From Candidatus Poseidoniaceae archaeon (GTDB taxonomy: Archaea > Thermoplasmatota > Poseidoniia > Poseidoniales > Poseidoniaceae): a DNA stretch of 44,228 nt. A program made the translations under genes and the position numbers. This document shows positions 1 through 7,685 of the stretch, piece by piece. The stretch is from the NCBI GenBank assembly GCA_938084455.1, contig CALKDX010000066.1, forward strand, positions 1-44,228, written 5' to 3'. Position 1 is the first letter of the stretch, and each line of letters starts with the position of its first letter. Under the pieces are notes generated by a model. The model worked only from the letters and a program-made list of their open reading frames with translations, did not search any database and had not been told where the DNA came from.

Positions 1-261
1 ATGTTCGACATACCAGCAAAATGGAAGGCTTTTGGTTGGAACGTCAAGGAAATAGATGGGCACAATATGCATGAAGTCATGGAGGGACTTGATTTCTTAG
101 AGGCTGAAGAAAATTGCAACGGACCTTCAATTCTTATTGCGCACACCATCAAGGGTGGTGGAATTTCCTACATGGAAAACAATCCATCCTTCCACGGAGC
201 CGCTCCAAATGAGGAACAGTACAATCAAGCCATGATGGAACTCGGGGAGGTGGAAGCATGA
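1..261 (+). CDS. Transketolase, N-terminal (TPP-binding) subunit, 3' end only
   Basis: This is the last 86 residues of the thiamine-diphosphate-binding half of a split transketolase, which moves two-carbon ketol units between sugar phosphates in the non-oxidative pentose phosphate pathway. Visible family signatures are FGW followed by IDGHN, the IAHTIKGGG stretch, MENN and FHGAAP near the end. The gene runs off the left edge, so the ATG at position 1 is probably internal. Its stop overlaps the start of the C-terminal subunit gene as ATGA (258-261), so the two halves are translated as a coupled pair. Archaea commonly carry transketolase as two genes. The assignment is secure; only the 5' end is unknown. 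Confidence 0.93.
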   Translation: MFDIPAKWKAFGWNVKEIDGHNMHEVMEGLDFLEAEENCNGPSILIAHTIKGGGISYMENNPSFHGAAPNEEQYNQAMMELGEVEA

Positions 262-1193
262 CCCGTATGGCAGCAACCAGAGATGGATACGGCCAAGCTT
301 TGCTGGACCTTGCAGACAATCCGAAGGTTGTGGTTTTGGAAGCGGACTTAGGAAAATCAACCAAATCCCTTCACTTCAGAAAAGCACATCCTGAGCGAAC
401 AGTTTCATGTGGAATTGGTGAACAAAACATGCTGCTGGTTGGCGCCGGTTTGGCCTCAGCAGGTTACATTCCATTCGCCAGCACCTTTGCCATCTTTACC
501 GAACGTGCCTTCGAGCAAATGAGGAACGGAGTGGCTCGTCCTAACTTGCCAGTCCACCTATGTGGGAGCCACGGTGGTACACACACCGGCACTGACGGAT
601 CATCCGCACAATCCATTGAAGATCTCGCCGTATTCAGAACCCTCCCAAATGTTGTTGTGATGCATCCTTGCGATGATGTGAGCACTCGAGCACTCACCAT
701 GCAATTACCCGCACTTGGAAAACCATCTTACATGCGTACCGCACGCAACAAAACTCCAGTGCTTTACGACGGGAGGGAAGATGAGATTCAAATTGGTAAA
801 GGCGTCGTTTTGGAAGAAGGCACAGATGTTGCCATCATCGCTTGTGGCGTTTTGGTATCTGAAGCACTCAAAGCAGCAAATCACCTGAAGCAAGAAGGTG
901 TTTCTGCGTGTGTTGTGGATATGCACACCCTCAAACCTCTGGATGGTGCTTTGATTGACAGGCTTGTCGAACAATGTGGTGCGCTCGTCACTGCTGAAGA
1001 TCACAACATCATCGGAGGACTTGGTGGCGCTGTTGCTGAGCACCTCGTTTCAAACACCCTTGCTCCTTTGGAGCGGGTCGGTGTCCCTGACCGGTTTGGG
1101 GAGTCAGGACAAGCCGATGAGATGTTAGAAGTCATGGGAATTTCGGCCCCACACATTGCCAAAGCCGCTCAACGAGCAATCACGAGAAAGTGA
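258..1193 (+). CDS. Transketolase, C-terminal subunit
   Basis: This 311-aa protein is the second half of the split transketolase, carrying the pyrimidine-binding and C-terminal domains. The N-terminal part shows the EADLGKST stretch, then GIGEQNML with the glutamate expected to activate the thiamine ring, followed by FASTFAIF and RAFEQMRN. SHGGTHTGTDGSSAQ and LPNVVVMHPCDD are typical of this half. The C-terminal domain (about 190-311) includes VVDMHTLKPLD and AEDHNIIGGLGGAVAE. Length is normal for archaeal C-subunits. It overlaps the upstream subunit by four bases (ATGA). With the nearby transaldolase it gives the cell the core of the non-oxidative pentose phosphate route. Confidence 0.95.
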   Translation: MTRMAATRDGYGQALLDLADNPKVVVLEADLGKSTKSLHFRKAHPERTVSCGIGEQNMLLVGAGLASAGYIPFASTFAIFTERAFEQMRNGVARPNLPVHLCGSHGGTHTGTDGSSAQSIEDLAVFRTLPNVVVMHPCDDVSTRALTMQLPALGKPSYMRTARNKTPVLYDGREDEIQIGKGVVLEEGTDVAIIACGVLVSEALKAANHLKQEGVSACVVDMHTLKPLDGALIDRLVEQCGALVTAEDHNIIGGLGGAVAEHLVSNTLAPLERVGVPDRFGESGQADEMLEVMGISAPHIAKAAQRAITRK

Positions 1194-1229
1194 GCCAAGA
1201 ACCATTAGGGTCGTGGCAAAACAACCACC

Positions 1230-1592
1230 ATGGCCGATACCGATCGTCTCGCTCAAACAATGCGTGTGCTTGAGTTATTTATCCAGGAACGAGATTGGGA
1301 ACAATTTCACACGATCAAAAACATCATTGCTTCGATCGGAATTGAAGCGGCAGAGTTAGCCGAAACTGTTCAATGGTCAAACCCATCGATTGATGATGCT
1401 AAGAATGACCAAAGCCTTATGCAAAATATCTCTCATGAATTGGCCGATGTGATGTTGTATTGCCTGCGTTTATCCAGTATTTTAGGCCTCGACCCAATTG
1501 ATTTAATGAACCAAAAAATCATCCTCAATGCAGAAAAATATCCTGCAGATTTGGTCCGTGGTTCATCTGCAAAATACACAGAATACGTCTGA
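1230..1592 (+). CDS. MazG-like nucleotide pyrophosphohydrolase (dCTPase type)
   Basis: This 120-aa protein belongs to the all-alpha NTP pyrophosphohydrolase superfamily, close in appearance to the short RS21-C6/DCTPP1 form that hydrolyses (d)NTPs to monophosphates and cleans the nucleotide pool. RDWEQFHTIKN near the N terminus, IEAAELAETVQW (first Glu-x-x-Glu pair) and HELADVMLYCLRL (Glu-x-x-Asp pair) give the four acidic magnesium ligands expected in the family. Length matches the single-domain family. The ATG at 1230 has no strong Shine-Dalgarno sequence, and 36 bases separate it from the transketolase stop. The exact substrate cannot be read from sequence. Confidence 0.85.
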   Translation: MADTDRLAQTMRVLELFIQERDWEQFHTIKNIIASIGIEAAELAETVQWSNPSIDDAKNDQSLMQNISHELADVMLYCLRLSSILGLDPIDLMNQKIILNAEKYPADLVRGSSAKYTEYV

Positions 1593-1648
1593 AATTGTAT
1601 GGAAGTTCAGGCGCATACTTGATGGAGTGGGTCTAACAACAGACCATC

Positions 1649-2311
1649 ATGGAGTTCTTTTTGGACACAGCCGACGTAGATGAAATTCGTGAAATTGCAG
1701 CTTGGGGCATCTTAGATGGTGTGACCACCAACCCTTCATTGATCAAGAAAAGTGGCCGAGATTTCAAGCAAGTCGTTGCAGAAATTGCCTCGATTTGTGA
1801 CGGCCCTATTTCAGCAGAGGTCACAGCAATGGACACCGAAGGGATGGTTGCTCAAGGCATGGCGCTCAAGGATGAGTTACCAGAAAATGTCATCATCAAA
1901 ATCCCATGCACTCCAGAGGGATTGGCTGCGACTAAAATCCTCACAGAAGCGAACATCAAAACGAACGTCACTCTGATTTTTTCAGCGTCTCAAGCCTTGA
2001 TGGCGGCGAAGGCAGGAGCAACCTATGTTTCCCCATTCATTGGTCGAATCGACGATACGGGCCATGATGGAATGAACCTGATTGCAGAAATTATGGAAAC
2101 ATGGAACAATTATCCAACGATCACCACCAAAGTCCTTGCAGCATCCATCAGGCACCCGACGCATGTGCTCCAGTGCATTCAATTGGGCGCTCATACCGCA
2201 ACAATGCCCGCAAAGACCTTCCGTCAGCTCATGACTCATCCTTTGACAGACAAAGGCCTTGAGGGATTCATGCGGGATTGGGCCGAAGTCGAAAAGGCTG
2301 GAAACGCTTGA
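1649..2311 (+). CDS. tal: Transaldolase
   Basis: This 220-aa protein is a short transaldolase of the TAL/FSA family, which transfers a dihydroxyacetone unit in the pentose phosphate pathway. MEFFLDTAD and GVTTNPSLI are the family start. The Schiff-base lysine is K84 in [10 protein letters not shown]. The family also contains fructose-6-phosphate aldolases, which carry Gln and Tyr at two active-site positions; here these are E57 (SAEV) and F130 (VSPFIGR), the residues expected of a true transaldolase. The length is the usual short form. A small dyad, GGTCT (1630-1634) and AGACC (1641-1645), lies three bases before the start codon and could affect initiation, but it is weak. Confidence 0.93.
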   Translation: MEFFLDTADVDEIREIAAWGILDGVTTNPSLIKKSGRDFKQVVAEIASICDGPISAEVTAMDTEGMVAQGMALKDELPENVIIKIPCTPEGLAATKILTEANIKTNVTLIFSASQALMAAKAGATYVSPFIGRIDDTGHDGMNLIAEIMETWNNYPTITTKVLAASIRHPTHVLQCIQLGAHTATMPAKTFRQLMTHPLTDKGLEGFMRDWAEVEKAGNA

Positions 2312-2341
2312 TTCCGAACAAATCGAAGCGTTGTTAGAAAA

Positions 2342-2366
2342 GGAGGATTCTTCAATGAAGTCCTCC
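2342..2366 (+). repeat. Inverted repeat (8-bp stem) between tal and the next gene
   Basis: GGAGGATT (2342-2349) can pair with AGTCCTCC (2359-2366), counting one G-T pair, around a nine-base loop. It sits in the 80-base gap after tal, 26 bases before the next likely start. It could be a terminator-like hairpin or could hide the GGAGG sequence; there is no T-run directly after it. The pairing is visible in the sequence; a function is a guess. Confidence 0.35.
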
Positions 2367-2391
2367 CCGCTTGGTGTGTAGGGGGTATACC

Positions 2392-2967
2392 ATGAGTTCA
2401 TCGAGAGACCGGCTTCAACAGTTGTTGGATGGTGACCTTTCCCCTGAAGACATCGCTGATGACCCTGCGCTCGTCAGTCTTGCTGACCGTCTCTACGGAA
2501 TCAAAATTACACCCGCTCGCCCTAAGAAGGCAAGGGATATGGTCGACAACCCGGTTGCCGGTGTGACAGAAGTAGCGCCGCCCACAGACATGTTGATCGA
2601 GGTCATTGGCGACATTGGCATTGCAGCACCACTTCCTGACCTTCCGGCGGGTGGTCTTCCCGCAATCGCACCAATTCCCGGCGCAAAGGGGAAAATGAAT
2701 CCTCTCGTCTACGGTCTTGGGGCTGGGCTAATATTCGTAGTCGCGAACCTCTTTGGTCTGTTCCAATCCGTTCTTGGCAGCAACTGTCAAGCAAGTGACC
2801 TATGCCCTGCAGATGGTTATACGCGAATGAATCTACTTGATCTTCACAACCTTGACACAGGCATGGGTTGGTCCCTTCCTTTGCAAGAAGGAGCTTACGG
2901 TATTCCTGACGTGGTTGCAGTGCTCGTGCTCACAATAGCCATTGTTGTGCTCATGCGCCGTAAGTGA
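2392..2967 (+). CDS. Hypothetical membrane protein with acidic N-terminal region
   Basis: I do not recognise a family for this 191-aa protein. The start at 2392 gives MSSSRDRLQQLL; an in-frame ATG at 2371 would add seven residues. Residues 1-40 form a helical segment with DGDLSPEDIADDP and LADRLYG. A proline-rich, low-complexity linker follows (about 75-100). Two hydrophobic segments, about 104-124 and 172-189, suggest two membrane spans, and the short loop between them has two cysteines (C132, C138) that could form a disulfide outside the cell. The C terminus is MRRK, a positive-inside anchor. It overlaps the next gene by GTGA, so the two may be co-translated. Confidence 0.7.
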   Translation: MSSSRDRLQQLLDGDLSPEDIADDPALVSLADRLYGIKITPARPKKARDMVDNPVAGVTEVAPPTDMLIEVIGDIGIAAPLPDLPAGGLPAIAPIPGAKGKMNPLVYGLGAGLIFVVANLFGLFQSVLGSNCQASDLCPADGYTRMNLLDLHNLDTGMGWSLPLQEGAYGIPDVVAVLVLTIAIVVLMRRK

Positions 2968-3248
2968 TTTCAATGATGCTAGAAACGGCAACAGAGGTCC
3001 TTTCCTACATAGGAATGATAGCGATACTAGCAGCATTTGTTCTTGAAACTCGCAATGTGCTTCACAGTAAACAGACCAGTTATTTGGCCCTCATGGCGGT
3101 TGGTTCAGCCCTTCTTGGCATCCGGGCTTTTCTCATCGAAGAATGGGCCTTTTTGATCTTGGAAGCGGCGTGGTGCTTTGCTGCAGTGTGGGCTTACATC
3201 CAAACTCGACAACTCGGTGCGACGAGCAAAGAAGAAGCGTCATCTTGA
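2964..3248 (+). CDS. Small three-helix membrane protein (CBU_0592-like)
   Basis: This protein of up to 94 aa has three hydrophobic segments (about residues 10-27, 38-55 and 59-78). The pattern YIGMIAILAAFVLE, then YLALMAVGSALLG, then ILEAAWCFAAVWAYI resembles the small CBU_0592-like membrane domain, whose function is unknown. The GTG at 2964 overlaps the previous stop (GTGA); ATGs at 2973 and 2976 are alternative starts. The stop overlaps the proS start as TGATG, which suggests co-translation with prolyl-tRNA synthetase, although a functional link is not obvious. The fold similarity is from memory of the family pattern and is moderate. Confidence 0.65.
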   Translation: MISMMLETATEVLSYIGMIAILAAFVLETRNVLHSKQTSYLALMAVGSALLGIRAFLIEEWAFLILEAAWCFAAVWAYIQTRQLGATSKEEASS

Positions 3249-4804
3249 TGAGCAAGAGATTGCCGAAGACAACCATGAGCCAAGGACCGGGTAAGGCCAA
3301 ACGCGGCATTCCTTCGAAAGAAGAGAACTTCAACGAATGGTACCCATTCATAGTTGAAGCCGCGGAGTTGGTCGACAAACGATATCCAATCAAAGGCATG
3401 GATGTATGGCGCCCATATGGTTGGAAAACCATGAAACTCATTGACGCGTTGACTCACCGAGAGATGGAGCGAACCGACCATGAAGAAGTCAATTTCCCAC
3501 TTCTCATCCCAGAGAACCTCCTTGATCGTGAAAACGCTCTCGTAGCGCGGTTGAAGCGTGCAAGAGAAGAGGGTGTGGACCCTGATGATCTTCGCGATGA
3601 GGAGGAAGAAGGCGGTTTCAAAAAAGAAGTTTATTGGGTCAAACACGCTGGTGAGAATGAACTTGACATTCCGATGTTTTTACGTCCAACCTCTGAAACG
3701 GCAATGTACACTATGTTCCCGCTATGGATTCGTTCTCACAAGGATTTGCCGTTGAAAGTCTACCAGATGGTCAACACCTTCCGATATGAAACAAAACAGA
3801 CGAGGTCGTTTATTCGGGTCAGAGAAATTCACTTTTTCGAAGCGCATACCGCCCACGCAGACGAAGCTGACGCAACACGCCAAATCGAACAGGATTTGGA
3901 AATCGTTGACACAATCATGCATGACCTATGCCTTCCCGTGATCAAGGCAAAGCGTCCACTTTGGGATACATTCCCCGGCGCATGGTACACAATCGGTATC
4001 GACGCAGTGATGCCAAACGGACGAACACTCCAAGTGGCATCATGCCACCATTACCAAGATCAGTGGGCAAAGGCATTCGATTTAACATACGAAAATCTCG
4101 ATGCTCAGCAGCAACATTGCCATCAAACGACTTACGGCATGTCGGAACGCTTGTTGGGTGCAGTGGTTGGTATGCATGGAGATGAAAACGGACTCATCAT
4201 GCCACCCGCAGTTGCACCATTCCAAGTGGTCGTCTGTCCAATGATCAAGAAGAATTCAGAAGTCGACACGGTGGCTGCCGCGGAAGAATTAGCAGCAAAG
4301 TTGCGCCGTCATGGTCTGCGGGTCAAGGTTGATTCACGCGACATTCGTGCAGGCCAGAAGTACTACGATTGGGAAATCAAAGGGGTCCCACTCCGCCTCG
4401 ACTTAGGCCCACGGGATCTCGCTCAAGGAACAGCCTATGCAGCCCGTAGAACAGGAGGTAAAGAACCAATTCCTCTTGATGGAATTGAAGAAGCATGTCT
4501 GTCAATCCTCGAAGAAATTTCAGAGGAGTTGCGCCGTCGCTCGCATGCCCACATGAACGATGTTGTCCAACCACTGCCCCCAATCAATTTGAACGATGAT
4601 ACGTATGTCCTGGAAGGCGAAGTCAAAGACGGCCACATTTACGAATTGCCATTCGATGGCACAGATGCTCACGCTGAAACAATCGAACGATTGACCGGCT
4701 TTGCATTCTTAGGGGATTCAACCGATGAGTACGAATCAGAACGTCCGTGTCACATGAGTGGAACGCCTACACGCCGTCGAGTTCTCTTAGCCAAAACGTA
4801 TTGA
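3248..4804 (+). CDS. proS: Prolyl-tRNA synthetase, archaeal type
   Basis: This 518-aa class II enzyme charges tRNA-Pro. The start at 3248 overlaps the upstream stop (TGATG); a longer reading frame reaching back to 3143 would run into the previous gene and is unlikely. Visible parts are NFNEWYPFIVEAAEL and MDVWRPYGW near the N terminus, LRPTSETAMY at about residue 143, motif 2 FRYETKQTRSFIRVREIHFFEAH, the YGMSERLLGAVVGMHGDENGL region (motif 3), and the anticodon-binding domain from about PFQVVVCPM. The C-terminal zinc-binding-like part is typical of the archaeal/eukaryal form. The stretch expected as HHLGQNFAK in many archaeal enzymes reads HHYQDQWAK here (about residues 267-275). Confidence 0.95.
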   Translation: MSKRLPKTTMSQGPGKAKRGIPSKEENFNEWYPFIVEAAELVDKRYPIKGMDVWRPYGWKTMKLIDALTHREMERTDHEEVNFPLLIPENLLDRENALVARLKRAREEGVDPDDLRDEEEEGGFKKEVYWVKHAGENELDIPMFLRPTSETAMYTMFPLWIRSHKDLPLKVYQMVNTFRYETKQTRSFIRVREIHFFEAHTAHADEADATRQIEQDLEIVDTIMHDLCLPVIKAKRPLWDTFPGAWYTIGIDAVMPNGRTLQVASCHHYQDQWAKAFDLTYENLDAQQQHCHQTTYGMSERLLGAVVGMHGDENGLIMPPAVAPFQVVVCPMIKKNSEVDTVAAAEELAAKLRRHGLRVKVDSRDIRAGQKYYDWEIKGVPLRLDLGPRDLAQGTAYAARRTGGKEPIPLDGIEEACLSILEEISEELRRRSHAHMNDVVQPLPPINLNDDTYVLEGEVKDGHIYELPFDGTDAHAETIERLTGFAFLGDSTDEYESERPCHMSGTPTRRRVLLAKTY

Positions 4805-4861
4805 TGAACCATAGCAGTTCGAGTTTCTCTTATCCCAGTTTTGTTGGAATATGATGGGGAA

Positions 4862-6211
4862 TCATTCGGTCCATGTGCCGTGGAAATTCTCGGCATTGTC
4901 AACCCTGATGAAAAGATCAAGAGAACTCCATACAAGGCTGTTAAAACCACTTTCCATCCCTTCTTGACCCCCAGCTTTAGCCGTCATAAATTCGAGCGTG
5001 TCTGATGGAGAATGCCATTCTTGCCAGAACGAAATGTCGCCACCGGGACTAAAGAAATTGAAGGTTGGATATCCTTCAGAGAAAAACGCACAATGGTCAG
5101 AGGCACATGATTCTGAAATCTGCCAAGTAATCGGGTTTGCTTCTGTTGGTTGATAGGACAAATCATCGTCAATCGTGGTGCCAACCCAATCGTACATTCG
5201 TTCCATATTGGATTGATTTGCACCAGCGATGCTAATGGTCCAGTCGTATTTTGTTGCCGAAAATATTTCTCCACCGGGGCCAATAATTGGTTCCGACAAT
5301 GGTACAATCGGATAGTTGAGTGAGACCATGTCGAAGTTCATGTATGCACGAACTGATACATTTTCTGGAAGGTGCTCCACGTATGCAAGCGAACCGAGAA
5401 GACCTTCTTCTTCGCACGCCCATAGACCTGCCACTACGGTATGATCAAATTCCATTTGTGCAAGGGCTTGGGCCATCTCGAGGGAAACCGTCGACCCTGA
5501 TGTATCGTCGTTTGCTCCTTCGTTCGTACCGCCACCAGGTGGGGTAAACATGTAGGCGATATCGAAATGCCCTCCAACCACGATGTATTCGTCAGGGGTG
5601 ACTCGTCCCCAATTGTAACCAACAACGTTCAGTTGGTCCGGATCATCGTCATAGCGGGTGACTTCCACAAAATCAAAGCCCATCAATCGCATTTCTTCAG
5701 CCATTGCTTCTGCAGCTGCTTCGTATGCTGCACCACCCTCGTGAACTGAGGCTGAAGCGCACCAACGGTTGTTGTAGGAGTTCGTCAGCATGTCGATGGT
5801 TTCGAAGGCACGCCTGCCATCAACGAGCATGAGTTCAGAACTTTCCTCTAACTGGACCGTATGATTGGCCACCAAGGCGTCGGCTGTCACATTGAATCCA
5901 ATAAATGTCCGTTCTGTATCCAAAATAAGAACATCAATGGCTTGGACACCAGCATCAAATTCCATGATGACATCGTCTCTGTACACGCCAAATTCGTCCA
6001 TGAAGAAGGCCCCTGGCGTTCGCTCAACGGTGTAATCGACGTTGGAATCAACATGAAGTGTGTACACTTGCCCCCTTGGTGCTGTGGCCGTGTTCAACGA
6101 TTCATCAAGAAAAAGTGCGGTGGGTTCAGCCACCTCTTTTTCACCATAACAGCCTGACATGACCATGCTGATCATGAGCAGGCTTAGCAACACTGAGCGG
6201 ACAGGCTTCAT
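4862..6211 (-). CDS. M28-family zinc aminopeptidase, lipoprotein
   Basis: This 449-aa protein is a predicted secreted metallopeptidase. The N terminus is a lipoprotein signal with lipobox MSGC (C21), so it is probably anchored to the outer face of the membrane. The M28 domain starts near residue 205: GGHFD (H215, D217), GANDDTSG (D235), CEEEGLLGS (E267/E268), NFDMVS (D294) and a late EWHSPSDT histidine give the expected dinuclear zinc site and catalytic glutamate. Residues 25-140 form a beta-rich N-terminal region. Extra cysteines (SESCASDHC) may form a disulfide. Such enzymes release N-terminal amino acids from peptides, fitting a protein-degrading marine heterotroph. It is the last gene of a minus-strand run after srp54. 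Confidence 0.9.
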   Translation of the reverse strand: MKPVRSVLLSLLMISMVMSGCYGEKEVAEPTALFLDESLNTATAPRGQVYTLHVDSNVDYTVERTPGAFFMDEFGVYRDDVIMEFDAGVQAIDVLILDTERTFIGFNVTADALVANHTVQLEESSELMLVDGRRAFETIDMLTNSYNNRWCASASVHEGGAAYEAAAEAMAEEMRLMGFDFVEVTRYDDDPDQLNVVGYNWGRVTPDEYIVVGGHFDIAYMFTPPGGGTNEGANDDTSGSTVSLEMAQALAQMEFDHTVVAGLWACEEEGLLGSLAYVEHLPENVSVRAYMNFDMVSLNYPIVPLSEPIIGPGGEIFSATKYDWTISIAGANQSNMERMYDWVGTTIDDDLSYQPTEANPITWQISESCASDHCAFFSEGYPTFNFFSPGGDISFWQEWHSPSDTLEFMTAKAGGQEGMESGFNSLVWSSLDLFIRVDNAENFHGTWTE

Positions 6212-6263
6212 GTTGGTGGCTCAGGGCTTCCCTATATCAATTGGCGGAACATTGGTCTCGCCA

Positions 6264-7634
6264 TCACATACCGAAGGAAGATGGATCCAAATCCATGTCG
6301 CCATCCTTCATCATCTTCCGCATTTGTTTGTTGAGTTTGCGGTTTCCGCCCATGCCTTTCATCATCTTGCGGGAACGGTTCCATTGGGCAATGAGTTCTC
6401 GTACGTCCTTTTCTCGAACCCCAGCTCCACGAGCGACGCGGCGGATCCTGTCAGCCTTGATTTTGGCTGGTTCGTTCTTTTCCCATGCCGTCATGCTGTC
6501 CATGATGGTGCGATACCGATCGAGGTTGCCTTGCATGGCTTCCTTTTGCCCTTTTGACATGGCACCCATTCCACCAAGCATATTGCCTGGCAAAAAGGAC
6601 ATCAGTTTGTCAATCGTTCCAACCTTGGACATCATTTCCATTTGTTTGTACATGTCGTTGAGGGTGAATCGTCCACTCATCAGGCGCTGAGTCAATCGCA
6701 TGGCTTCTTCTTCGTCCATGTCCTCAGGAGCCAAATCGATCAGGCCCTGAATGTCGCCCATACCAAGAAGACGTGAAATGAACCGATCGGATTCAAACTT
6801 CTCCAAATCCCCGATGTTTTCTCCAACACCAATGTGGACGATTGGGGCACCGGTCGCAGCGACTGCAGAAAGAGCGCCACCGCCGCGTGCAGTACCGTCT
6901 AATTTAGTGATGACAATACCAGTGACACCAGCAAGTGTATGGAAGGATGCAGCAACGGGACCCGCAGCCTGTCCTACTTGAGCGTCGATAACGAGCCATC
7001 GCTCATTGGCACGTGTCAGGCCAGAAATTTGTTCCAATTCGTCAACCAAATCCTGATCGAGTTGATGCCTTCCCGCAGTGTCAACGATCACAAGATCTGC
7101 GGCCGCGCACGCTTTCAGGCCGTTTCGGACAATGGTTGGTGCATCTTTTGTTTCAGGTTCGCCATAGACTTGCACAGTTGAGTCTTCTAAGAGTTGAGAG
7201 AGTTGGGCATAAGCACCTGGTCGATGTACGTCCGCCTCGATGACAGCCACACGAAGACCATGTTTCCGGCGGTACCACTCTGCCAATTTAGCGGTCGTAG
7301 TTGTTTTTCCCTGACCGTACAGACCAACCAACAGAAGGGTTGCTCCGTGAGGTTGGAATTCATGTGCTGGACCGAGCAATCGGACCAGTTCGGTGTAGAG
7401 GATGTTCATGGCATGCGTTTGCATTGTAATGCCGGGACGCGGCGTTTCTTCTCGAAGCCTTGACTCCATTCGCTCAACAATTTCTTTGGTTTGTCGTACG
7501 TTAAAATCCGCTTCTTGAAGGGCCCTGCGAAGGCTGCGTGTCATTTCACGAAGTTCTTCATCATCCAACTTGCGTTTATTCTTGAGCAACCCGATGGAGC
7601 GGAAAATGCCCCTAGAAAGGCCTTCGAGTGCCAT
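6264..7634 (-). CDS. srp54: Signal recognition particle GTPase SRP54
   Basis: This 456-aa protein binds 7S RNA and signal peptides and delivers ribosome-nascent-chain complexes to FtsY at the membrane. The N domain (1-90) has the usual helical bundle. The G domain carries the P-loop GLYGQGKTTTT (104-114), EADVHRPGAY, DTAGRHQLD and TKLDGTARGGG. The M domain (about 320-440) is methionine-rich (MYKQMEMMSKVG, FLPGNMLGGMGAM) and ends in RKMMKGMGG; RRVARGAGV is the RNA-binding part. Length is typical. It lies 52 bases downstream of the ArsA/Get3-like gene on the same strand, so two membrane-protein targeting NTPases are probably co-transcribed. Confidence 0.96.
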   Translation of the reverse strand: MALEGLSRGIFRSIGLLKNKRKLDDEELREMTRSLRRALQEADFNVRQTKEIVERMESRLREETPRPGITMQTHAMNILYTELVRLLGPAHEFQPHGATLLLVGLYGQGKTTTTAKLAEWYRRKHGLRVAVIEADVHRPGAYAQLSQLLEDSTVQVYGEPETKDAPTIVRNGLKACAAADLVIVDTAGRHQLDQDLVDELEQISGLTRANERWLVIDAQVGQAAGPVAASFHTLAGVTGIVITKLDGTARGGGALSAVAATGAPIVHIGVGENIGDLEKFESDRFISRLLGMGDIQGLIDLAPEDMDEEEAMRLTQRLMSGRFTLNDMYKQMEMMSKVGTIDKLMSFLPGNMLGGMGAMSKGQKEAMQGNLDRYRTIMDSMTAWEKNEPAKIKADRIRRVARGAGVREKDVRELIAQWNRSRKMMKGMGGNRKLNKQMRKMMKDGDMDLDPSSFGM

Positions 7635-7685
7635 GACTCACCCTACCGGCTTCCCCCTTTCAATGCACCCATCAATCAGCGTGAC

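Noticed and set aside
1630-1645. Small hairpin just before the transaldolase start as a riboswitch
   Set aside because: Only five base pairs; too short for a riboswitch and no conserved motif, so it is only mentioned in the gene entry.
3143-3247. Upstream extension of the proS reading frame
   Set aside because: It runs inside the preceding membrane-protein gene, matches nothing in ProRS, and the ATG at 3248 has a normal TGATG overlap.
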